From assembly GCA_003255025.1 (NCBI GenBank), contig QANY01003955.1, forward strand, positions 124,001 to 188,000: 64,000 bases of DNA, written 5' to 3'. Positions 35,924-47,190 of the stretch are shown piece after piece (the stretch's first letter is position 1; each line of letters begins with the position of its first letter). Origin of the DNA: Datisca glomerata (lineage: Eukaryota > Streptophyta > Magnoliopsida > Cucurbitales > Datiscaceae). The notes under the pieces were generated by a model. That model ran no database searches. It was given only the letters and a program-made list of their open reading frames with translations, and was not told where the DNA came from. The translations under genes were made by a program, and so were the position numbers.

Positions 35924-38310
35924 TGTTGAGGTTATGCCTTCAAAACATGTGTATTGACATTTTGATATGAAATTTAAAGAGGATTACATTTTTCTTATAA
36001 TTGTTCTTTTAAATTATTGTGGAATAATTTATATAAATATTTAAAAATTACATATTCATTAATGAGACTATGATCTTGTATTAGTATGAGAAGATTAAGA
36101 TCATAGATGATGAATAAAATTGAAATATTTAATGAATGGTTGCTAATATGGTTCACTAAACATTATAAATGTGTGTGATCTAGATTCGGATCATTGATAT
36201 GGATAGACATTATAATGAATGTACTTTATATAATAAGATTATATATGACAAGACTGATGTGAATTAATATCTTTATTAATGTGATGTCTATCATAAAGAT
36301 TAAATACGCATCAATTCGATGATCATATGTAGATCAGTCTGAATCCTGAGTAGTCATGAACTCCTATGCATGTCTACTAGATCTTTGATTTACTCATTAA
36401 AGTCTGTTTGTTAATCAGGTTAGTGACTTTTTATTTGGAGATTCAGTGATGTAGATGGTTGGAGACATGATCTTACAAGATTTGAAATTTAAGCTTTCCT
36501 AACGGATCGCATATTAGTTTCCTTAAGTGTTGTTCTAGAACTGAATGGTTATTAAGCTCAAATTTATAATAAGATTATAAATTAGTCATTCACTAGTGAA
36601 TTAATGGTACTTAAGAATCAAGAGGTAATTATAAGCATAAAATGGTAATTTTGTCCGGTTCTAATTTACAAACCAATAATTAGAGGACATAACAACATGA
36701 AATGATTATGTCAGTAGACTACATGAGAATACTCTGTAAATACATTCTATAATCCTTAAGAGTGCAATTCCATATTTATAATGGAGAAATAATTAAATTA
36801 ATTAATAAGATTATTTAATTAAAGAGTTTAATTAATTGTCCTCAAGTCACCTCTATACTACGCTGTTTGGGGTGTGAATATTTCAAGATATGAGAAAAAG
36901 ACTAACTTGTAAACAAAATTTGTATTCTAGGGCAAGTATATAATTATGAGATAATTATGTGTGATTAATTAATTAATTGAATTATTTATATATTTAAATA
37001 TAATTTTTAGAAATTATATATATACATATAAATATTTTTAATTATCGATAAGTGAGACATAATATCTAACTTATAAATTTAGATAATTAAATTATTATTA
37101 GATAATAATTTAAATCAATTAATATGTTATTTGTGAAATAACAGATAAGTTACTTGTAGGGATAAACAGATATGTAAATTTTGAATTAACTGATATCTAG
37201 ATAATTATCTTATTAAAATAAATATTTAATTCGCAGTAATTGTCATGTGTGAATCACTGATAGGGTATTAGAAATTGACATGGACTACTGTGGTGTCATG
37301 TGGCACTACAGTAGTGAGTGTGCAACATTGTAGTGCCACATGGCACTACAGTGGTGCCTTGAGGCATTGTGCTGGCTTACAGCACACTGCAGTGCCATGT
37401 GGCATTACAGTTGTACACGAGTATAGTGTATCCCACTGTAATTGATAATTTTATAATGAAATATTATTTCAATTTATCCCTAAAAATATGATACGCCATT
37501 ATCTAGAATATTATTCTAATGGCCTTGGTTGTTGAACCTATAGTAGGGAATCAGTTGATCAGATCATCAGTTCATCAATCAAGAGTTGAATTAAGACACG
37601 CTTGGTGTGTGAGAGATTTTTTTCTGTGATTAAACGTTAATCAAATCTCTAAAAGAATAATCATCACATTCTTTTATAAAATCGTATCACTAAAGTTCTT
37701 CTTAATAAATCTCTAGATCTTATGCGTTGAGAAAATCTAGAGATAGAAAAAGTTTTATGATATTCTACGTGCCCACACACATCCTAGTGCGTTGAGGATT
37801 GACTTGAAAGATATTGGTGTGGATCTCGGAGTCTACTGATCGTTTGAATGGTTTCGCGAGAATGGAGGATTGATCGGTTTTTACAAGGACACTTGATATA
37901 GACTATAAGAGTTATATGATTTCTAACCTTCTATGTTATAGATTTAACTTATAAATATATAATAGATCCTGACTGATTGAAAAAGAATTTTCAATAAAAC
38001 TTTTTATTTGGTTATCGTGGCGTTGAACAAGTTTGGTTTTAATAAAAAAATTTATTTTTTTATTAAAAGATTAATTTTTTTAAAAGGTCACGCTTCCGCC
38101 ACGCACGCGCCGTGACCACCAGTCCTTCATCAGTGTTTACCCGTTGGCTAGTTAGCATTTCCCGTTCTGGTGCTCTTTTCTGTTCTTGGTATGCGCCCGA
38201 CCGTTCTTTATCTATTTACGGGTGTCACTCGACATCAGTCTTCTCTTCCGTTTCTGCTTTTCTGCCACTTTCCGCGAGCCCTTTGGTTGGCCCTTCTTGT
38301 CCACGTGACA
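35924..38310 (+). repeat. Copia-2 right LTR (3' border uncertain)
   Basis: It begins TGTTGAGGTTATGCCTTC and matches the left LTR for about 2 kb, then extends with atcctgactgattg... to cgccacgcacgcgcc, shared with the LTR fragment at 58690-59315. The end is either near 38115, where that similarity fades, or at 38310, where a CA end is followed by GTGGG. The hairpin cluster is at 37281-37415. Confidence 0.75.
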
Positions 38311-38315
38311 GTGGG

Positions 38316-41300
38316 TATTTTTTTGAACTGTTCACTAATAAAATCAATTCATTAAACTACTTATTATCTGCAAAAAAAATATATGACTAAGATGGATATT
38401 ATTCGAAACTAATGACTAGATATAAGATATATTGGTTTTGATCATTCTAGTTAAAGCCTCTTCAGCCAAGCATTCGCATCTTCTCGTGGATCTTCTATGT
38501 AACTGATGAGCTTCATGGTGTCTGGGTTCTCATCGCCTAGTTAAAAGAAAACAAGATAACTCTTGAAGAATCGATTTTGAAAAACCAACGCAAAATAATT
38601 ATCGGAAAGAATATGTAAATTTATTATATGAGACTTTATATTGGAGTTAAACAGTAAAGACTCAAGGATCGAAAAAAAAAATGTTTAGTGCAATCAAAGT
38701 TAGAACTTTTAGTAATTAATAAGTGAACAAGATGATCTTAACTTACAAAAAATATGAAAAATTAATTCTAATTAGATAATTTTAAAACATTGGTGATTAC
38801 CTCTTTAAGCTTGTTATCAAAGAACTGTGCTTGCATATATTTGGTGGCTTTGTCACCAATTCAACAATAAAAACACCAAAGAACTACAAAGTAAATTATA
38901 TTTCTTGAATTTGCTCTCTCTGAATCACAACAGAGTCATGGTCAGTTACACCCATTTTTCATTGGAGTAATCCCCGATAATGTGGTACTCATGTGTGATT
39001 AGAGTCATCCATGTCGACTTCCTCGTGATCGTAGACCGTCTTTTCTTATTCTCAGATTGTCCAACTAGAAAACATCTTAGATATAATGTCTAAACAACTC
39101 AAGCAAGATGATGACACAATAAAAAATATGTTCATTAAATTTAATGAAAATAATTGTTAACTTAATCCTTAGATGAAAACACATAAGGCTCATGCTTTAT
39201 TTTTTGATGAACTTCATTTTCTTTTGGAGATAATCAAATGAGAAAGGTAAAACTTAAGAAAAATAAGAAATTCAAAATAGAATGAAGGGAAGTCAGTGAG
39301 TTAAGTGGGAACGAATGTCAGTAGTTTGAATTCAAGAAGAATTTCAGTTTGTAAGGATAATCTTATTTAAGTATGATTTCTCAAGATGGTTATGTAAATT
39401 ATTAGGCAGAATATGTGAGATCTTATCATTTTGGTTTAAATTTTGATTTTCTAAGTTTATCTTTTCCTTATCTCATATCTACTTGTAGAAATAACCTTAT
39501 TTAATATTCTGAAAATGCTCAAGATTTCTTCCACAAGAAGCACTAATTTTGTTTATATGGGATTCAAAAGATTGAAAATTTATTACATTTTAAAGTTTTT
39601 GTTAGAGAGAGAATTTATCCCATGTAACGGTCTAATTTTAGCGTCTTGGTAAGGTAGGTAAATCTACTAGCTACTACTATTCTATTGCCCTATTTGAATT
39701 TATCCAAAACTAAATTGGCTCAAAAAAGGGAAATATAACCGTTGTAAATTCAAATAAACCTATCTTAAAACTCTCTAACCATGAGGTTCTTCTATTTGTT
39801 TCATCTTGGAGAATAAAGATAAATTATGATCGAAAAATCGGCGAGAACCATGTTAATTCCAAAAGCCACACCTCCATAATAGTTTATTGTGACTTTAGAT
39901 GGCAAAAATACCCGTGCTACCCGCGAATATCTGATTTAATGGGTGAGTTTAAAATATTAAAAGTAAGTGCACTAAATAGACAAGTTTTGAAAACCAATTT
40001 AAGAAAGGATAACACACCATTGTACTTTGATCAAAATGCAAACTAACCCTTACACTTTTTTTCATATTTTTATACCTCTATACTTTAACCAAACTGTAAA
40101 ATATACAAGGATCAATCATTGATTATCATCTAATTTAATTAAAAATAAATGTAAAAAATAACTTTTGAATTGAAAGATAATAGATTCTGAAATATTTGAT
40201 TATGAAATCTATAAATCAAAGGTTAAAATGATCATCTACAAATTCGTCAACAGTTAGTTGATGACGTGACACTAAAAATCTATTATTTACCTATAATTTA
40301 AAAAATGCATTGTAATATTGCTCTCAATAAATTATAGACCAATAAATATGCATTCTCTCATTTCTATTAAAAAATACACACATAAACATATATATATATA
40401 TANATGTCAAATTTCATCTTTATCATTCAAAAAACAATAGAGCACTACAGTCATGGGAGAGGGGAAAATGATTTTCCTAAGTTCCACGGTCACTTAAGAT
40501 AAGTGGAACATTGAATTGTTAATGGAGAAGACTAGTGATACCCAAATAGCCATTGGTCAATCAGAGGCAAAGGAAATAAGTAACTAACGCTCAATATGAA
40601 AGCAAACTTACAAGAAAGAAAAAATAAAGGGAAAAAAGACAAATCTGTACCATTTTTTTAATGCTTTTTACTCCATCACTCGTCTTGCTACCATCCCATA
40701 TTCACTGTAGCAGACAATGTCTGTTTGTAGTCACTAAACATCACAGCCGCACATCTTAACTAACCCTCCTTTGTTTAAACTAGTTAATAATTACGTGCTT
40801 CACACGTGTTAAACAACTTAAAATATACGTTGAATTTAAAATTAATAATAATGTAACGGCGACCGATGATGAACCCCAGACTTGGTCGGAGAGAGGGGAG
40901 AAAAGCATGTTTGAACCCAATGGATATATCAAACGCGGGAATCCATGTATAAATAGCTACCCTTAGATTATTCTTACGAGATGTATAAGATATGATCCAA
41001 ATATATGTTTGACTTATTTTATGTTACATACAATATACATTAGTTTTTCTCCTATTTTGAAGTTGGACACAACTTTTTTAGAGTACATGCTATTTACCAT
41101 ATAATAAATTTAGCTAATTTTTAGATTATCTAATGTGGGGTCACAACTTTTTTAGAGTACATACTATTCACCATATTATTCACCATATAATGGATTTAGC
41201 TAACTTTTAGATCATCTTTTGTGACCCACATTAGATGATCTAAAGTTTATTTTAATTCTATGTATGATACATGATCAATGCCATACATGACCCCTTTTAA

Positions 41301-42029
41301 AGTTTTATCTTCAATTATATATTAATATACTTTTTTTCATTATTATGAGTTAATTGATTCTTAATTTAATATTTGATGAATCTATTTATACATAAACAAT
41401 ATCACATAAATATACAATATCACATCGTTTATATAACTTTCTTTTAATAAACTAATAAGAAATAATTATTTTTAAAAACTTAACTAATATAATGTTAAAA
41501 TTGAATATATCAAAATACAAAAATATTGAAAAAAATGTTACACATTTCACTATATTGATTAATTTTAAATTACTTCTGTAAATTTGTTATGTTGACAATT
41601 TACAACGTAAATTTTTAAATGTTTAACATTAATCCCAAACTTGTGAAAACAGATAAAATTGGTCATCATTATCTTACTCTCGTCAATTTTCCAACACCCA
41701 AAATTATTTTGGAAAACATCAGCCTATAATTTTCTACTCAATAACGTTTAACGAGACAATATTAGTAATATTGCTCTTCTTAAATTTGGCATGGAATTCT
41801 AATTTTTATTCTAATAAAAGTTAGGGAAGCAATGTTACTCATCTTAAATTTGTAAGCGCAAAATGATTCAAAATTTACAAGCTCAAATTGAATTTTAATT
41901 AAAGATATATTTTTGAAAAGGAAGCTGTTTGGGATCCTATAACAGAGCTGGATTCGGTAACTACTGAGCTCTCGCTTGGTGTGACTGACCATTTCTAGTC
42001 CTTGATCAATCTCAGATCTCTCTATCTCT
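38316..42029. other. Gene-poor spacer between the retrotransposon nest and the chromovirus
   Basis: AT-rich DNA with no recognised protein. 38455-38538 (minus) could be a small terminal exon (ISYIEDPREDANAWL) but no joining exon in phase was found. A single undetermined base (n) is at 40403 after an (AT)n run. Confidence 0.5.
41065..41248. repeat. Tandem plus inverted repeat, possible hairpin
   Basis: aacttttttagagtacat recurs 74 bp apart (41071 and 41145). In addition, 41117-41145 (ttagattatctaatgtgggg) is nearly the inverse of 41212-41239 (gacccacattagatgatcta). The arms could fold into a stem. It may be a relic of a small inverted-repeat element, but no clear termini or target duplication are visible. 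Confidence 0.6.
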
Positions 42030-42034
42030 AATTA

Positions 42035-42502
42035 TGATAGGTCCCAAATACAGATAATAAAATGTAAGAATAATTATTTTCTCTTCGGATGAGAATAGAA
42101 CTACAATTTGAATGCAAATGATTTTCTTTTCTCTTTTCTTCATTAACAACTTCGGCTGCTTAAATAAGCAAGGCCACTTACAAGAAAACTGAAATGAAAA
42201 GAAAGACTAGTAACTAACAATTTAGCGGAAGCACACGTAAAACAGAGCATGCCAATACACGTAAAAACAGAACATGACTAACGGAAATAAAAATAACGAA
42301 AAACTCTGCACTTCCGAAGACCCATTCACACGATCCCACTGAACCACTAGCACGTAAACTTCTCGCCATCCAAGACCGAGTCCATTCCTGCTTTTCACGT
42401 GTTTGTTGGTTCTGCCTGCATGCAATGGTTCTTCACGTCCCAACTTATCCCTAGTATTTGGGATTTGGTTTATGGCCCCTCTCCAAACGACGTGGCCTAA
42501 CA
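42035..42502 (-). repeat. Chromovirus 3' LTR (left copy)
   Basis: 468 bp, TG...CA ends, with AATTA outside. The last codons of pol run into it: the chromodomain frame ends at 42451, inside this LTR. Confidence 0.93.
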
Positions 42503-45500
42503 ATACCTCCCTCATCAAGTGGATCCTTGTCCTCAAGGTCCAAATTCGGAAACATCTCCCGTAACTTCTTTTTTGGTTCCCAGGTTGCCTCCTCGGCTGG
42601 AAGGTGTTTCCATTTTACTAAGTTTTCTTCGAGCAGTTGAGTTCCTTGCTTGATCCAACGGTAGTCTAAAATAGTTTGTGGCTCCACTAAGACTACCCCT
42701 TCATCGGTGACTGGTGGTAACTCGGCCTGTAGCATTTCAGTGTTCCCCCGTTGTCTTGGTATCGTTTGAGTAGTGACACGTGAAACACCGGGTGAATACG
42801 CGCCCCTTCTGGTAACTGTAATTTGTATGCAACAGGCCCAATCTTCTCTAAAATCTGGTAGGGTCCATAAAAAAGGCTAGCTAGTTTCTGATAGACCCGT
42901 TTGAAGATCGTTTTTTATCGGTATGGGTGCAGCCTCAAAAGTACCCACTCGCCGACATCGAATGAAATGTCTCCTCGCTTCTTATCTACCATTTGCTTCA
43001 TTCTGTTTACTGATCTCTCTAAGTTGGCTTTCAGTTGCCGTAGCAGTTCATCCCGGTTTATGAGTTGCTGGTCAACTTCATGTACCGGTGATAATCTATT
43101 TTTATACGTCGGAATGGAAGGAGGCAATCTTCTATACAACGCCTGAAAAGGGGTCATCCCTGTTGAAATATGGTATTTCGTATTATACCAGCATTCCGCC
43201 CAAGGTAAATAGCCGCTCCATTTCCGTGGCCACTGATGAACAAAACATCGAAGATATTGTTCGACGCAGCGATTGGTGACTTCCTTCTGGGCATCCGTCT
43301 GTGGATGGTATGCGGAACTAAACTGCAGTTTAGTGCCCGATAGCTTGAAAAATTCTTTCCAGAAGTTACTGATGAAAATTGGGTCCCGATCACAGGCATA
43401 CAGTGAAGCTTGATGATGCCTTCCACAAATTTTTCTGGTACAGTTTTTGCAGTAAAAGGATGACTTAAAGTAAGGAAATGAGCGGACTTCCTAAGTCTGT
43501 CGACAACCACCATAATGGTTTCCTTTCCTTGCGACACTGGTAAGCCCTCGATAAAGTCGACGGTAATATCGTCCCATACTTGACACGGGATTGGCATGGT
43601 TGAAAAAGGCCAGCTGGAGCTAACGTCTCAGTTTTTATTTTCTGTCATACCTCGCATCCCTTGATGTAGTATTGCACTGATTTATGCATCCCAGGCCAAT
43701 AAAACTGTTGTCTTAATTTCCTGACGTACGTAGGACGCCCGAATGACCCCCTACTTTGGTGTCGTGCATTTCATGTAATAGTTTTGCCCTGAAGGCAGCA
43801 TCGTTCGGCACAATGACCCTTCCTCTACAAAGTAATAGACCTTGGCGCCATATATATGATCCTCCTGGTTGCTCAGTGGCCGCACGACCCTTTGACTGAA
43901 TGTACTGGTCTTCTGCAGCCTTTTTTATTTCTTCCCATAAGCTAACCTGCGGAAAGAAAATACCTTGAAGAATGGGACTGCCCTGTCTTCGCGAGAGAGC
44001 ATCAGCTACGGAATTCTCACGGTCCGGTCTGTATTTAATTTCGTAATCATAACCCAAGAATTTAGCAACCAATTTTTGTTGCTCTGGCGTTGCTATTCGC
44101 TGCTCTAGAAAATATTTGAGGCTGCGTTGACCGGTCTGAATATAGAATTTTTGGCCTAGAAGATAAAGCCGCCATGTATGCCACTGGTTTGTCACTCCGA
44201 GGGCTCGACTCATGTATGCCACTGGTTTGCCTTGTTGCGACAGGACCGCTCCAATTCCCTCTCCAGATGCGTCCGTTTCAATAGTGAAAGCATCATCGAA
44301 GTTTGGCGTGGCTAATATCGGCGTGGTTGTCATAGCCTGTTTGAGAGCAAGGAACGCTTTTTCAGCTTCTTCATGCCATCTGAATTGGCCTTTTTTGAGA
44401 AGATTCGTGAGAGGCCAAGCTATAATAACGTAATCCTTGACGAACTTCCGGTAATTACCTGTCAAACCTAAAAACCCACGTAGTTCCAAAATGTTAGTAG
44501 GTTGAGGCCACACTACCATAGCAGCAATTTTGTTTTCATCCACTTTCACGCCCTGACTTGTAATGATGTGTCCCAAGTATAGATCAAAATATCATCAAAG
44601 AAAACTAATATGAATTTTCGAAGATGATGTCGAAAGATGGAGTTCATAATAGCTTGAAATGTGGAAGGTGCATTACATAAGCCGAAAGGCATAACCAAGT
44701 ATTCGTAATGTCCATTATGCGTTCGGAAAACAGTTTTATGGTATAACCTGGTTGAACTCGTACCTGATGGTATCCCGCCCTCACATCGAGCTTGGTAAAA
44801 ATAAGAGGCACCGTAGAGTTCATCCAACACATCATCCACTGTGAGAATCGAAAATCGGTCTTTAATGGTTGCGGCATTGAGCGCGCGATAATCTTTGCAA
44901 AATCACCAATTCCCGTCTTTCTTTTTTACCAGTAATATGGGCGACGAGAAGGGGCTAGTGCTGGGTCGCACAAGCCCGGATTGCAGCATATCTTGGACCT
45001 GTTTTTCAATCTCGTTCTTTTGATAATACGCATATCTATAAGGCCGAACATTAATTGGTTCGGTTCCATCCTTGAGGGCAATGTCGTGGTCAACTTCCCG
45101 TGTTGGTGGTAAGCTTGAAGGCTCAATGAACAAATCTGAAAATTCCTGTAATAACTCCCGTATGCTGGAATAAATATTCCTTGGTAGTTCCGTCTCGGCA
45201 ACTTGTAGGCAAACAGCAAACAGAGCATGGCTGGGTCGAACTCCTTTAGTTAGCTCTGCGATTGAGGCCGCTTGGATATTTTGCCCGTCGATGCCTACCA
45301 ATCTCTTAGTTTGATTTTCCCACGTGAATTCCATGGTTAACTTCCTCCAATCACATACCACGGAACCGAGAATTTCAAGCCATTGAATTCCCAAAACCAT
45401 GTCTAACCCTGTGAGAGGTAAGGAATAAAGGGTTAATGAAAAAATGTTTCCCTGTAAATTGATCTGTACCACCTCAAACCTCCCTTGGCATCTGAGATTT

Positions 45501-45720
45501 TCTCCATTAGCAATTCAGACCGTGAAGGTTTCCGTAGGCACTACCGGTAGAGGCAGCAAATTGGCCATACGCTCACTAATAAAATTGTGAGTCGATCCGC
45601 TATCGATTAATACGATGACGTCATGGGCACAAATCTTGGCAGCAATTCGCATGGTTTTGGGAGCTGTCCATCTCGTTAGTGCATGCAGCGTAATTTCTGG
45701 TTCAGGAGGCCCTTCATGAT
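42451..45720 (-). pseudogene. Chromovirus pol: protease, RT, RNase H, integrase, chromodomain
   Basis: Minus-strand blocks in order. Protease VLIDSGSTHNFIS is near 45610-45570. The RT approach and start (PILLVKKKDGNW, RPYRYAYYQKNEIEKQV) lie in 45472-44903. RT has YLVMPFGLCNAPSTFQ and the active site FFDD (44602-44591). RNase H has FTIETDASGEGIGAVLSQ and YRPDRENSVADALSRR (in 44576-43713). Integrase has the zinc-finger start LHEMHDTKVGGHSG, QVWDDITVDFIEGLP, FSSAYHPQTD and CWYNTKYHISTGMTPFQALY. The chromodomain frame 42735-42451 has WIKQGTQLLEENLVKWKHLP and EEATWEP. Chromodomains steer integration toward marked chromatin. Stops lie after KKDGNW, before VLF-type segments and in integrase, so it is dead. 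The stop of the last frame falls in the LTR. Confidence 0.92.
42503..42522 (-). promoter_or_regulatory. Chromovirus polypurine tract
   Basis: On the minus strand the sequence before the LTR reads gatgagggaggtat, a purine-rich primer for plus-strand synthesis. Confidence 0.7.
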
Positions 45721-45787
45721 TCTCTTCAACTGGTTGTTCTTTGGTGACATCATCGAATAACAGGTTCTCGTTATCCTCATAACGCTC

Positions 45788-46700
45788 CTACATGAGTATC
45801 CGTGGGCCCTGACATTTGTGTCCTGCAGTAAAACGGTCATTACAATTAAAGCATAAATTTTGGGCTCTTCTCCGCTGCATTTCCTCCCAAGTAAGTCGCC
45901 TCATGGGAACGACAGGGGTTGGTGGTGTTGCTCGGTTAGTAGGGGGAAGAGCTAGGGGAGCTCGCGTTGGTGGTGCAGGTCTTGTAAACCTCCTTTGTCT
46001 AGTCAATTGATCATCCTTCATTATTGCTAAACTGATGGCTTCTTTTAGTGTCTGGGGCTTAAAAATCCGTATACCATCAGAGATGTCCGTCTTTAAACCA
46101 CCCATAAAAGTTCCTACAAGAGCTCTTTACGTCCATCCGTGAACTCGATTGCCCAAGCGATCGAATTCCCGCTGGTAATCATGCAAAGTACCAACTTGTA
46201 TGATCCTCGAAAGGGCTTCATCAAAATGTTCACACTCCGACGGCCCAAAGTGAGCCCAGAGTTCATCTTTAAAATTTGCCCATGAGAGAGTACGTCCTTC
46301 CTCTTGCAATGTCCTACGGACCCATTGCCACCACTGGTTGGCCTCTCCTTCCAAGTGGTATGAAGCCAAAGAAACTCTTTGGGCTTCAGGAGTGTTCTGG
46401 AACTAAAAAATTGGTTAACACAATTGAACCACTCCGTCGGATCATCTCCTAAAAATCGAGGAAATTCAAGTTTTGCTGTTTTGGAAGATACCACCAGTCG
46501 TCCCCGTCGTTGCCTTCTCGATGGTGGTTGGAAATTTCCTGGTTGGCAAGTAAGACATCAGAAAAATGATTGAGAGTTTCTTCCACCTGACGAAGCCTAT
46601 CGGCCATGCCGAGCTCCATCCTGTGTAACCCATCCTACACTCCACCTAGCTCGGCCTCTAACTGCTCGATACGCTCTTTATTGGTTCCCATTAATAACAT
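45788..46700 (-). pseudogene. Chromovirus gag with zinc knuckle
   Basis: It starts near 46700 (MLLMGTNKERIEQLEAELGG) and soon meets a TAG. The gag body is seen in two frames: LEFPRFLGDDPTEWFNCVNQF at 46480-46420 and YHLEGEANQWWQWV with LWAHFGPSECEHFDEALSRI at 46369-46127. The nucleocapsid knuckle CFNCNDRFTAGHKC (45840-45800) has the spacing typical of chromoviruses. At least two frameshifts and one stop break it. Confidence 0.87.
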
Positions 46701-46714
46701 GGCTTTAATACCAA
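46698..46714 (-). promoter_or_regulatory. Chromovirus primer-binding site, mutated
   Basis: Minus strand reads TTGGTATTAAAGCCATG next to the 5' LTR. The usual initiator-tRNA site is TGGTATCAGAGC; here CAG has become TAA. Confidence 0.75.
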
Positions 46715-47185
46715 TGATAGGTCCCAAATACAGATAATAAAATGTAAGAATAATTATATTCTCTTCGGGTGAGAATAGAACCACAATTTGAATGCAAATG
46801 ATTTTCTTTTCTCTTTTCTTCATTAACAACTTCGGCTGCTTAAATAAGCAAGGCCACTTACAAGAAAACTGAAATGAAAGGAAAGACTAGTAACTAACAA
46901 CTCAACGGAAGCACACATCAAACAGAGCATGCCAATACACGTAAACATAGAACATGACTAACGGAAATAAAAATAATGAAAAACTCTGCACTTCCGAAGA
47001 TCCATTCGCACGATCCCACTAAACCAGTCGCACGTAAACTTCTCGCCTTCCAAGACTCTGTCCATTCCTGCTTTCACTTGTTTGTTGGTTCCGCCTGCAT
47101 GCATGCAATGGTTCTTCACGTCCTAACTTATCCCAAGTATTTGGGATTTGGTTTATGGATCCTCTCTGAACGACGTGGCCTAACA
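46715..47185 (-). repeat. Chromovirus 5' LTR (right copy)
   Basis: 471 bp, the same ends as the left copy, followed by AATTA (47186-47190). Includes a 4-bp expansion (gcatgcatgc) relative to the left LTR. Confidence 0.93.
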
Positions 47186-47190
47186 AATTA

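Larger units (their letters stand above)
29177..38310 (+). mobile_element. Copia-2: Ty1/copia retrotransposon with both LTRs
   Basis: Left LTR (from 29177), primer-binding site (31302), leader, gag/integrase/RT/RNase H remnants, polypurine tract (35911-35922) and right LTR (from 35924) lie in the standard copia order. It is inserted in the gypsy-1 LTR. GTGGG precedes the left LTR (29172-29176) and GTGGG follows a CA end at 38311-38315, a possible 5-bp target duplication. The right border is uncertain: similarity to the other copies of this LTR fades near 38115, so 38113-38310 may instead be the rest of the gypsy-1 LTR. Confidence 0.82.
42035..47185 (-). mobile_element. Chromovirus: Ty3/gypsy retrotransposon with chromodomain
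   Basis: Two direct LTRs (42035-42502 and 46715-47185) both start TGATAGGTCCCAAATAC and end GGCCTAACA. The 5-bp target duplication AATTA flanks the element (42030-42034 and 47186-47190). Gag and pol lie on the minus strand in the order gag, protease, RT, RNase H, integrase, chromodomain, the hallmark of chromoviruses. A primer-binding site next to the right LTR and a polypurine tract next to the left LTR fit this direction. By eye the LTRs differ at roughly thirty positions, so the insertion is not very recent. Coding frames carry stops and frameshifts. Confidence 0.94.

Noticed and set aside
38455..38538. Possible terminal exon on the minus strand (ISYIEDPREDANAWL, stop) with an AG acceptor
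   Set aside because: The only upstream block I could see (about 38880-38790) does not join in phase, and I recognise no protein family.
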